Shown here in pieces: positions 1-6,420 of a DNA stretch of 23,794 nucleotides. The position numbers were made by a program, and so were the translations under genes. Source of the stretch: CAYWFP01 sp964457365. GTDB taxonomy: Bacteria > Planctomycetota > SZUA-567. Location of the stretch: the NCBI GenBank assembly GCA_964457365.1, contig CAYWFP010000062.1, positions 1-23,794 of the forward strand, read 5' to 3'. A model generated the notes under the pieces. That model saw nothing but the letters and a program-made list of their open reading frames with translations, searched no databases and was not told where the DNA came from. Position 1 is the stretch's first letter; the number at the start of each line of letters is the position of its first letter.

Positions 1-65
1 GCGTGTTCATCCGTGATCTACCCAAGTGTTTCGGACCGAATCTGGCGTTGTAGTATTAGCATGAA

Positions 66-383
66 TCACCTTTTCTTCGCGAGGAAGAGACGGAAGCGTC
101 GGCAGACAGCATCCGCGTCATCCCTCATGTAACAGCATTCCTCCTCCAACTCCATGCAGGGCATGAACAGGCGTTCAGCCCAGAGGCCGATCGCGTTATC
201 GTATTCGCCCGAAATCTCGACCGCGTAGCCGTGGCAGGCGCAGCCGCGATACTGCACGATCACCTCGCGGCGGCGCATCAGGCCGTAGAAGGCGAGGTAG
301 AAACAGGCGAATCCCAGCAACGCGCAGAGAAGCGCGCGCCGCGCGCGCGGGCACAGCAGCGGCAGCCACACGAGGTCGAACAT
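66..383 (-). CDS. Small Cys-rich single-pass membrane protein, unknown function
   Basis: I do not recognise this 105-aa protein. One hydrophobic stretch at about residues 15-36 looks like a membrane anchor. The remaining part is soluble and rich in cysteine: nine in all (11, 20, 27, 48, 50, 76, 83, 84, 94), including a CAC and a CC pair, which suggests metal binding or disulfides. The ATG at 383 is chosen because a good promoter (TTGCCA, 17 bp, TATACT) lies directly upstream and its expected +1 falls on or next to this ATG. The mRNA may therefore be leaderless; no Shine-Dalgarno is visible. A longer reading frame runs upstream but crosses the phosphofructokinase terminator and has no supported start. 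The gene stands alone downstream of the phosphofructokinase. Existence is likely; function is unknown. Confidence 0.6.
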   Translation of the reverse strand: MFDLVWLPLLCPRARRALLCALLGFACFYLAFYGLMRRREVIVQYRGCACHGYAVEISGEYDNAIGLWAERLFMPCMELEEECCYMRDDADAVCRRFRLFLAKKR

Positions 384-390
384 GGATGCG

Positions 391-419
391 AGTATAGGGA
401 GGGGGATGACGAGTGGCAA
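391..419 (-). promoter_or_regulatory. Promoter of the small membrane protein gene
   Basis: On the minus strand TTGCCA (419-414), a 17-bp spacer and TATACT (396-391). The expected start site is about 7-8 nt downstream, that is on the ATG ending at 383, which would give a leaderless transcript. Confidence 0.55.
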
Positions 420-433
420 GGCGGAGAGGGCGC

Positions 434-474
434 AAAAAGAATTCGCGCGGCGATCCTCCCCCGGATCGCCGCGC
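434..474 (-). terminator. Rho-independent terminator of the phosphofructokinase gene
   Basis: A perfect 12-bp stem (445-456 with 463-474, arm GCGCGGCGATCC) has a 6-nt loop. On the minus strand a T5 run (438-434) begins 6 nt beyond the stem. It lies 43 bp after the phosphofructokinase stop, between that gene and the next gene's promoter. Confidence 0.82.
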
Positions 475-517
475 CGTATTCCCCACGCCGGCCTGTCCGC
501 TACCCCTGCGGTTTGGG

Positions 518-1825
518 CTATTCGAAGCGCGCCGGCATGCCCGTGGTCTCGAGCACCGAACGCCACAAGGTCCCGGCCGGGTCGACCTGTTTGCGGCTGC
601 TCGTGGCCGCCGGCACCGGAATATGGACGAACTCGCCGCCCCAGCGGCCGACAATCATCTCGGTCTTTCCGGCCATCGCCGCGTGCACCGCCGAGTGCCC
701 CAGGCGCGAGCAGTAGATGCTGTCCTGCGCGTTGGCCGGGACGCTGCGGATGATGTAGCTCGGGTCGATGTACTTGACGTCGCACTCCATGTCGTGCGTC
801 TTCATGAACTCGACGATCTCCTTCTTGAGGAAGACGCCGATATCCTTCAACTTGACGTTGCCGGAAGCGTCGCGATCGTCCATCGGGCTGGCCATCAGAT
901 CCTGCCCGGCTCCCTCGGCGACGACGATCACGGCATGATGCCGCGTCTGCAGGCGCTCCTTCAGGTGCGAGAGAAAGACCTGGAGTTTGAACGGCACCTC
1001 GGGGATGAGCACGTAGTTGACGTCGCTCATGGCCATGGCCGCGTAGCAGGCGATAAAGCCCGAGTGCCGCCCCATGAGCTTGATCAACCCGACGCCGTTG
1101 GGCGTTCCGGCGGCCTCGACATGCGCGCAGCGGACGGGCTGGTGCGCCGCGGAGAAGGCCGTCTGGAAGCCGAAACTCTCGTCGACGAACTGCAGGTCGT
1201 TGTCGATGGTCTTGGGCACGCCCACCACCGCGACCTTGAGGTTGCGCTTCTCCAATTCACGGCTGATCGCGAGCCCGCCGCGCTGGGTGCCGTCGCCGCC
1301 GATGGCGAAGAGCATATTGATGCCCATGCGTTCGAGGCAGTCGGCGATATCCGAAGGCTCCTGCGGGCCGCGGGAGGAGCCGAGTACGGTGCCCCCGAGA
1401 TCCTGCAGTCCGTCGACGCTCTTGGGATTGAGATCCATGGTCTCGTGGCCGTACTTGGCGATAAAGCCCTGGTAGCCGTAGCGGAAGCCGTGGATGGCGC
1501 GGACGCCGTAGTTGTACCACAGTTCGAGGGTGATGGCGCGGATGACGTCGTTGAGGCCCGGGCAGAGCCCGCCGCAGGTGACCACGCCCGCGCGACACTT
1601 GGAGGCGTCGAAGTAGATCTTCTCGCGCGGGCCGGCCATCTCCAGCGAGGCGCAGTTCTCGAAGGTCTCGCCGCTGCTGCGCAGCAGGCGCAACTCGTCG
1701 TGATAGAGAATGCGATCCTCGTCGCGCGTGAAGATGATGCAACTGGAATTGCGCCTCAGGGACGAATCGATCTTGCACTCGCCGAGGGTTTTGATCTCGA
1801 GGTCTTCGGGTTTGATCTCGTGCAT
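518..1825 (-). CDS. pfkA: 6-phosphofructokinase, ATP-type of the plant/trypanosome-like clade
   Basis: This 435-aa protein phosphorylates fructose 6-phosphate to fructose 1,6-bisphosphate in glycolysis. Visible family motifs are the nucleotide-binding CGGLCPGLND (84-93), GFRYGYQGF (113-121), GGDGT (176-180), the catalytic PKTIDND (204-210), MGRHSGF (251-257) and PEVPF (275-279). The glycine in GGDGT is the ATP-type residue; PPi-dependent enzymes have GGDD there. The lysine in PKTIDND is shared by PPi enzymes and by the plant and trypanosome ATP enzymes. The combination therefore points to an ATP-dependent member of that longer clade, not to E. coli PfkA. About 75 residues precede the first nucleotide motif, as in that clade. 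The ATG at 1825 has a strong GGGGAGG 5 nt upstream; the open frame beyond it has no motif. Donor specificity needs an assay. Confidence 0.93.
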   Translation of the reverse strand: MHEIKPEDLEIKTLGECKIDSSLRRNSSCIIFTRDEDRILYHDELRLLRSSGETFENCASLEMAGPREKIYFDASKCRAGVVTCGGLCPGLNDVIRAITLELWYNYGVRAIHGFRYGYQGFIAKYGHETMDLNPKSVDGLQDLGGTVLGSSRGPQEPSDIADCLERMGINMLFAIGGDGTQRGGLAISRELEKRNLKVAVVGVPKTIDNDLQFVDESFGFQTAFSAAHQPVRCAHVEAAGTPNGVGLIKLMGRHSGFIACYAAMAMSDVNYVLIPEVPFKLQVFLSHLKERLQTRHHAVIVVAEGAGQDLMASPMDDRDASGNVKLKDIGVFLKKEIVEFMKTHDMECDVKYIDPSYIIRSVPANAQDSIYCSRLGHSAVHAAMAGKTEMIVGRWGGEFVHIPVPAATSSRKQVDPAGTLWRSVLETTGMPARFE

Positions 1826-2109
1826 GCCACCTCCCCGCTTCACGTGTCTGCCGGGCATTGTAGCGCCCGAACGGAAACCGCGCGATGAGAAAGCGATTAG
1901 GAATGGATTATCCGAGAAAAGTTGCGCGGCGGAGAACGCATCGACGGCACCGGCTTTCTTTGTCTCGATTATAATGTAGACCACTTCCGGGAAAGGTGCC
2001 TGCATGAACGTCTTGCTGATTTTGATTCTCATGCTCGAATGGGCGGAGTCTGCCGGTATTCCGGGGGAATACCCGCCAAGGTCTGGCAACGCGCGGCGAA
2101 GAAGCGGGT
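1826..2109. other. Phosphofructokinase upstream region with -10-like boxes and a hairpin
   Basis: Between the phosphofructokinase start and the small frame at 2110 I see two minus-strand -10-like boxes, TACAAT (1862-1857) and TATAAT (1973-1968). Neither has a good -35. The latter overlaps a palindromic ATTATAAT that also reads TATAAT on the plus strand (1970-1975). A tight inverted repeat, GGTATTCC GGG GGAATACC, occupies 2055-2073 with no T-run on either side, so it is a possible operator rather than a terminator. A 41-codon plus-strand frame (2004-2129) is listed separately. Confidence 0.4.
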
Positions 2110-2129
2110 TTACCTGCAGGCGCACTTGA
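2004..2129 (+). CDS. Possible 41-aa small membrane-type ORF (weak)
   Basis: An ATG with AAAGGTG 7 nt upstream opens a 41-codon frame. It begins MNVLLILILML, a hydrophobic stretch, and ends in an Arg-rich tail. TATAAT sits about 30 nt upstream (1970-1975) but without a recognisable -35. The middle of the frame is occupied by the hairpin at 2055-2073, so its codons may be a by-product. It runs convergently into the small frame 2110-2226. I do not recognise it and consider it more likely spurious than real. Confidence 0.2.
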   Translation: MNVLLILILMLEWAESAGIPGEYPPRSGNARRRSGFTCRRT

Positions 2130-2226
2130 AGAACTGCCCGTTCACGGTCAGGAAGAACCGGTTGAAGGTGCGATAGACACGATCTGAGCTTTTCGCTTCT
2201 TGGCTATGCCGAAATACCGTAATCAT
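2110..2226 (-). CDS. Possible 38-aa microprotein downstream of the glycosylase gene
   Basis: An ATG 5 nt after the uracil-DNA glycosylase stop opens a 38-aa frame. It is basic and aromatic in its second half (FNRFFLTVNG, then QFFKCACR at the end with a CxC). The amino-acid pattern looks more like a folded small protein than random GC-rich translation, and the frame is not explained by another gene on either strand. A GGGGTAGAGGG stretch overlapping the upstream stop could serve for ribosome binding or coupled re-initiation. No family recognised. Conservation would decide. Confidence 0.35.
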   Translation of the reverse strand: MITVFRHSQEAKSSDRVYRTFNRFFLTVNGQFFKCACR

Positions 2227-2231
2227 GCCCT

Positions 2232-3128
2232 CTACCCCAGCCGCTTCATCACCTCCTGGATATCCCGCCAGGTCTTCTGTTCGAAGTCGTTGCCACGGCC
2301 CTGCGCTTCGCGCTGGCGCAGCAGAAACAAGGTGTGATAGATCGGCATCAGCGGAATGCCGCGGTACTCGAACCAGTTGCCCCGCAGCTTCTCGGCCGGG
2401 AGGGTCTGCCCGGTGAGATAATTCGCCGCGATGCGCCCCACCGCGACGACGACCCTGGGCCGAATGACCGCCAGTTGTTCGTGCAGATACGGCGTACAGG
2501 CTTCCTGCTCGTCGGAAAGCGGATCGCGGTTGCCGGGCGGGCGGCACTTGATGATGTTGCAGATGTAGACGGAACTCCGGGGACGCTTCATCCCGCCCTC
2601 GATCATGCGGCTGAGGTAACGCCCCGCGCGGCCCGCGAACGGCTGGCCCTGCCGGTCCTCGTCGCGCCCGGGGCCCTCGCCGACGAAGACGAGGTCGGTG
2701 TCCAGATCGCCCTCGCCGAAGACCACTTGCGTCCGCTTCTCGCAGAGCCGGCAGCGCGTGCACGAAAGCGCCTCCTCGACCACCGGCGCGATAGCGGCGA
2801 GCTTTTCCGGCGAGCCGGTCTGGTTCGGCTCGACCTGACGGGACGAGCGGCCGCACGAAGCGGTCCGTGGTTCGCGGGGCGAGGCGGTCACCGGCACGGG
2901 CGGCGGTTCTTCAACATGAGCCGGTTGAGCCGGCGCGGCGGCTTCCCGTCCCGGTGCCCACGGGTGATCCTCCACCGCACGCGGCGGCAGGATCTCGCCC
3001 GCGGGCAGCGTATGCCAGGCGATATGCTCCACACCCAGCGACTGCTCCATCTCCAGCCGCGCCTGAAGCGAAGCGGCGAGAGTCGCGAGGCGCGGGTCGA
3101 CCTGGTTCGGCGGATCGGGCTTGGGCAT
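2232..3128 (-). CDS. Family 4 (Fe-S) uracil-DNA glycosylase
   Basis: This 298-aa protein removes uracil from DNA to start base-excision repair. The glycosylase domain begins at about residue 115. Four cysteines have the family 4 iron-sulfur layout: CTRC (123, 126), Cys195 in KCRPPGNRDP and Cys211, with 195 and 211 spaced 16 apart as in the Thermus enzyme. Motif A is GEGPGRDED (151-158 region) followed by GQPFAGRAG. The C-terminal motif is normally HP[SA]xxLLR but here reads HTLFLLR (His265), so the histidine is kept and the proline is lost. The first ~110 residues are a Pro/Ala-rich, low-complexity extension not found in minimal members (about 200 aa). The ATG at 3128 is preceded by AGGA and a promoter-like element. 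The family was formerly annotated as phage SPO1 DNA-polymerase-related. Confidence 0.9.
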   Translation of the reverse strand: MPKPDPPNQVDPRLATLAASLQARLEMEQSLGVEHIAWHTLPAGEILPPRAVEDHPWAPGREAAAPAQPAHVEEPPPVPVTASPREPRTASCGRSSRQVEPNQTGSPEKLAAIAPVVEEALSCTRCRLCEKRTQVVFGEGDLDTDLVFVGEGPGRDEDRQGQPFAGRAGRYLSRMIEGGMKRPRSSVYICNIIKCRPPGNRDPLSDEQEACTPYLHEQLAVIRPRVVVAVGRIAANYLTGQTLPAEKLRGNWFEYRGIPLMPIYHTLFLLRQREAQGRGNDFEQKTWRDIQEVMKRLG

Positions 3129-3158
3129 GGCGGATATCCTGTAGAAGCGGACTCCTCC

Positions 3159-3186
3159 ATGGTAACCGGGGGACGCAGGATGGCAA
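3159..3186 (-). promoter_or_regulatory. Candidate promoter of the uracil-DNA glycosylase gene
   Basis: Minus strand TTGCCA (3186-3181), 16-bp spacer, TACCAT (3164-3159). The expected start site leaves a leader of about 24 nt before the ATG at 3128. The spacer length matches most other promoters in the window. Confidence 0.45.
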
Positions 3187-3257
3187 GGGGGGGGAGACGC
3201 TTGAGCGAGCAGGAGGATACCGCCTGGCATTACCGGGAGTCCGGCACGAACCGGGGG

Positions 3258-3299
3258 AAACGAAAAGCGGCCCATTCCGGGGGAGGTAGAACGGGCCGC
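3258..3299 (-). terminator. Second terminator-like hairpin after topA
   Basis: GCGGCCC (3267-3273) pairs with GGGCCGC (3293-3299) across a 19-nt loop. On the minus strand the stem is followed at once by TTTTCGTTT. It may back up the topA terminator or end a short independent transcript. There is no T-run on the plus side. Confidence 0.5.
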
Positions 3300-3408
3300 A
3301 GGGGTGGGGCCTCTTGAAAACAGGCCCGCGGGGTTTGGGAGTAAGGATGTCTCTTCACGAAATACATATCCGCCGGACGGGGCCTTCCTTCGGCATATTT
3401 GCGAAAAC

Positions 3409-3436
3409 GAAAAAAATCCTCCCGCGCGGGGAGGAT
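3409..3436 (-). terminator. Rho-independent terminator of topA
   Basis: An 8-bp GC-rich stem, ATCCTCCC (3416-3423) with GGGAGGAT (3429-3436), has a 5-nt loop. On the minus strand it runs straight into T7. It is 67 nt after the topA stop. Confidence 0.85.
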
Positions 3437-3503
3437 ATGCAATGCCTTGAGCAACAACATGTTGCGAACATACTGCCGGCTGGCGGGCGAAAAACCCGGA
3501 ATT

Positions 3504-6116
3504 TCAGAACGGCGCCTCGTCCTCTCCAGCAGGTTCGGCATCGTCGGTTTTCTTCTTGGGGGATTTCTTCGCCGTCTTCCTGGCGGTCTTCTTCCTGGCG
3601 GTCTTCTTTCTGGCGGTCTTCTTCTTTGGCTTCTCCTCGCCGTTCTCTTCGCCCTCTTTGGGCAAGGGCTTGGTGCTGCGGCACTTGGGAAAAGCGCTGC
3701 AAGCCAGGAACGGACCGCGCCGGGACATGCGCACGACCATCTCCGCGGCGCATTTCTCGCAGGTGACGCCCTCGACCTTCGGCAGTTCGATGACATTGCC
3801 GTCCTTGTCGAGATACTCGATATACTTGCATTCCGGGCAGGTCAGCGAGAGCCCGGAGCGGCCGGACTTGACGTTCATGCGGATATTGCACGTCGGGCAG
3901 TCCTTGTGGATCTCGGGCAGCTTCGCCGCCTTGCCGTCCTTGCCGATGGGCACGGTCTGCTTGCAGTCAGGATACTGGGTGCAGGCGTAGAACTCGCCGA
4001 AGCGCGAGCGTTTCTTGATCGTGGCCTCGCCGCAGCGCGGGCACTGCGGGGCTTCCTCCTCCTCGCCGTCCTCGTCGTCTTTCTCCTCGCCGGGCATCGG
4101 CAGCAGCCCCTTGCAGTCGGGGTAATTGACGCAGCCGAGGAAGGCGCCGCTCTTGGAGTAACGGATGATCATGTCGGCGCCGCACTGCGGGCATTTCTCG
4201 CCCCCCGGGGCGGGACGTCCCTTCAGCGGCTGGGCGTGCTCGCTGGCCTCCTCGAGTTCTCTGGCGAAGGGCTGGTAGAAATTGTCGATCAGCTTGACCC
4301 AGTCGACTTCGCCCTCCTCCACGTCGTCGAGATCCTGCTCCATCTTGGCGGTGAAGTGGATATCCATGATCTTGTCGAAGTTGCGCATGAGGATATCGGT
4401 CACCGCGCGACCGAGCTCGGTGGCGTGGAAACGGCGCCTGTGCTGGACGACGTATCCGCGGTCCTGGATCGTCTTGATGATCGGCGCATACGTGGAAGGG
4501 CGGCCGATCCCCTCGCGTTCCAGCGCGCGCACGAGGCTGGCCTCGCTGTAACGCGGCGGCGGCTGGGTGAAATGCTGGCTCAACCGCAGGTCGTGCTTCT
4601 GCAGAACGTCGTCGACAGCCAGCGGCGGAAGGAACTGATCCTTGTCCTCGCTCTTGGTCTCCTCGGCTTCGTCCTTCTCGTCCTTGGCCTCGACCTTCTT
4701 CTGGCTCTTGCGGCGGAATTCCAGCCCCAGGACGGTATGCCCCGGAAACAGCACCCGCCGCCCCCTGGCATCGAGGCGCCCCGCGGCCGCGCGAATGTGG
4801 ACGGTGGTGTTGTGGTAGCGCGCAGGCGTCATCTGGCTGGCGACGAAGCGACGCCAGATCAGGTCGTACAGCTTGAACTGCTCCTCGCTCAAGAACGGTT
4901 TGATGCGGTCGGGGGTATAACCGACCGTGGAGGGGCGGATCGCCTCGTGCGCGTCCTGCGCGCCCTTCTTGCTGCTGTAGACATGTGCCTTCTCCGGCAG
5001 GTATTCCGGATCGTAATGCTCGCCGATATAGCCGCGCGCGTCACCGAGTCCCTCGGGGGAGATGCGCGTAGAGTCGGTTCGCATGTAGGTGATCAGGCCG
5101 GTATGCGAGCCTTCGACCTCGATGCCCTCGTAGAGTTGCTGGGCCACGCGCATGGTGCGGGCGGTATTGAAACCCAGGAACGTGCTCGCCGCCTGCTGCA
5201 GGGTGGAGGTGATGAACGGCGGCTTGGGCCGGCTCGTGCTCTCCTTCTCCTCCACCTTCTCGACGACATACTCGGCCTTCTCGAGCGCGGCGGCCACCTC
5301 CTTGGCCACGGCCTCGCTGTTGGTGAAGCCGTCGGTCTTCTTCAGATCCTCCCGCATCGCCTTGGCGGTCTCGTCGTCGATATCGGCGAGGGTGAGGCTC
5401 TGGCCCTCCCACTCGACCAGCAGGGCGTCGAAGCGCTCGCCCTCGCGAGAGAGTTCGGCGACGATCTTCCAGTACTCGCGCGGATCGAACGCCTCGATCT
5501 CCTTCTCGCGTTCGACCACCAGCCGTACCGCCACCGACTGGACGCGCCCGGCGGAGAGGCCCTTGGTGACCTTCTTCCAGAGAAACGGCGAGAGGGAGAA
5601 GCCGACGATCCGGTCCAGGACGCGCCGGCCCTGCTGGGCGTTGACGAGGTTCATGTCGAGCTTGCCCGGATGGTCGATCGCCTCTTGCACGGCATTCTTG
5701 GTGATCGCGTTGAACGTCACCCGGCGGACTTTCTCGTCCGGAAGATCCAGCGCCTCCTTCAGATGCCAGGCGATGGCCTCGCCCTCGCGGTCCGGATCGG
5801 GCGCGAGGAATACCTCGTCGGCCTTGTCGGCCGCTTTCTTCAGATCCGCCAGCGTCTTCTCGCGTCCCTTGATCGGTACGTAGGTCGGCTGGTACCCGTT
5901 CTCGAAATCGATGCCGAAGGCTTCGCGCCCGCGCCCCTTGGAAGGGATATCGCGCACATGCCCCATCGAGGCTTTGACCGAGAAGCCGCGACCGAGGAAC
6001 TTCTTGAGCGACTTGATCTTGCCGGGACTCTCGACGATGACCAATTTCTTTCCGGAAGAGCTCCTGGTCGTCTTCGTCGTCGTTTTCGTGGCAGTCTTCT
6101 TCGTTTCGCGAGCCAT
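3504..6116 (-). CDS. topA: DNA topoisomerase I
   Basis: This 870-aa type IA topoisomerase relaxes negative supercoils by transient single-strand cleavage. The TOPRIM domain starts at KLVIVESPGK (24-33) and contains the Mg-binding DPDREGEA (107-114). The catalytic tyrosine is Tyr344 in GLITYMRTDSTR. Four C-terminal zinc ribbons (about 642-669, 692-719, 740-763, 786-812) have CxxC...C...C spacing; the third uses CPTC and CPEC. After them comes a lysine-rich tail with three KKTAR units (about 832-846) and an acidic end. The N-terminal ~20 residues are Thr/Lys-rich. The ATG at 6116 has only a modest AGG upstream but sits just before the first motif. It is a single gene with its own promoter and terminator. 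Confidence 0.97.
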   Translation of the reverse strand: MARETKKTATKTTTKTTRSSSGKKLVIVESPGKIKSLKKFLGRGFSVKASMGHVRDIPSKGRGREAFGIDFENGYQPTYVPIKGREKTLADLKKAADKADEVFLAPDPDREGEAIAWHLKEALDLPDEKVRRVTFNAITKNAVQEAIDHPGKLDMNLVNAQQGRRVLDRIVGFSLSPFLWKKVTKGLSAGRVQSVAVRLVVEREKEIEAFDPREYWKIVAELSREGERFDALLVEWEGQSLTLADIDDETAKAMREDLKKTDGFTNSEAVAKEVAAALEKAEYVVEKVEEKESTSRPKPPFITSTLQQAASTFLGFNTARTMRVAQQLYEGIEVEGSHTGLITYMRTDSTRISPEGLGDARGYIGEHYDPEYLPEKAHVYSSKKGAQDAHEAIRPSTVGYTPDRIKPFLSEEQFKLYDLIWRRFVASQMTPARYHNTTVHIRAAAGRLDARGRRVLFPGHTVLGLEFRRKSQKKVEAKDEKDEAEETKSEDKDQFLPPLAVDDVLQKHDLRLSQHFTQPPPRYSEASLVRALEREGIGRPSTYAPIIKTIQDRGYVVQHRRRFHATELGRAVTDILMRNFDKIMDIHFTAKMEQDLDDVEEGEVDWVKLIDNFYQPFARELEEASEHAQPLKGRPAPGGEKCPQCGADMIIRYSKSGAFLGCVNYPDCKGLLPMPGEEKDDEDGEEEEAPQCPRCGEATIKKRSRFGEFYACTQYPDCKQTVPIGKDGKAAKLPEIHKDCPTCNIRMNVKSGRSGLSLTCPECKYIEYLDKDGNVIELPKVEGVTCEKCAAEMVVRMSRRGPFLACSAFPKCRSTKPLPKEGEENGEEKPKKKTARKKTARKKTARKTAKKSPKKKTDDAEPAGEDEAPF
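3581..3625. repeat. Three tandem 15-bp repeats in the 3' end of topA
   Basis: Three successive 15-bp units (3581-3595, 3596-3610, 3611-3625) differ only in their last two bases. They encode the Lys/Arg repeats KKTAR in the TopA tail. The repeat keeps frame, so copy number could vary by slippage without breaking the protein. Confidence 0.85.
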
Positions 6117-6158
6117 GACCTGGTTCCGTTTCCTTATATGAAATCCGCAAGAGCGGGA

Positions 6159-6186
6159 ACACTACAGACGCCAGCGTGGATGTCAA
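6159..6186 (-). promoter_or_regulatory. topA promoter
   Basis: Minus strand perfect TTGACA (6186-6181), 16-bp spacer, TAGTGT (6164-6159). The leader would be about 36 nt. The -10 is weak (3 of 6) but position and spacer fit. Confidence 0.5.
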
Positions 6187-6342
6187 GCGCTTTTTCTTCG
6201 CGTTCCCTGGCAATCGCCATTGTCGCCTCTGCGACCGATTCCCGTGCGCGAAGGACGGAGATTTTCCTGCTATGACGCTGTAATTCCTTGCCGGATAAAG
6301 AATAATAAATTGCCGACGCGGAGACGTTCCGAAGGAAAACCC

Positions 6343-6370
6343 TTGCCAATTCGACAATAGCGATTAAAGT
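6343..6370 (+). promoter_or_regulatory. Candidate promoter of the exported hydrolase gene
   Basis: TTGCCA (6343-6348), 16-bp spacer, TAAAGT (6365-6370). The expected start site is near 6377, which places the palindrome 6396-6410 in the leader. Confidence 0.4.
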
Positions 6371-6395
6371 TAAATGAAAAGCCGAACCTTGCGGG

Positions 6396-6410
6396 ATTAC
6401 GCAACGTAAT
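6396..6410. promoter_or_regulatory. Palindrome ATTACG-CAA-CGTAAT upstream of the hydrolase gene
   Basis: Two perfect 6-bp arms around a 3-bp centre, 10 bp before the ATG at 6421 and just downstream of the candidate promoter. The position suits a repressor operator or a small hairpin masking the ribosome-binding region. The gene has no clear Shine-Dalgarno. Confidence 0.45.
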
Positions 6411-6420
6411 ATTACAGCCT

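Larger units (their letters stand above)
3129..3503. other. Non-coding gap between topA and the glycosylase gene
   Basis: This 375-nt gap holds, in minus-strand order, the topA terminator (3436-3409), about 117 nt without a convincing gene, a second terminator-like hairpin (3299-3258) and the glycosylase promoter. Open frames crossing the gap are extensions or shadows of neighbouring genes and carry no motif. Confidence 0.6.
6117..6420. other. Divergent promoter region between topA and the hydrolase gene
   Basis: This 304-nt region lies between two genes read outward. It holds the topA promoter at its left end, the hydrolase promoter and a palindrome at its right end, and an AT-richer middle (about 6270-6320). 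A 71-codon minus-strand frame (6134-6349) covers the topA promoter and is not accepted as a gene. Confidence 0.6.

Noticed and set aside
1..65. Left edge sequence
   Set aside because: I looked for a terminator or gene end for the minus-strand small gene and saw none.
413..1888. 491-codon plus-strand frame opposite phosphofructokinase
   Set aside because: Antisense of a well-supported gene, and it crosses the terminator hairpin at 445-474.
3399..6275. 958-codon plus-strand frame opposite topA
   Set aside because: It is the antisense of a complete, motif-rich topA and arises from high GC at third codon positions; no motif or ribosome site.
6134..6349. 71-codon minus-strand frame upstream of topA
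   Set aside because: It covers the topA promoter, lacks a ribosome site and the peptide has no family pattern.
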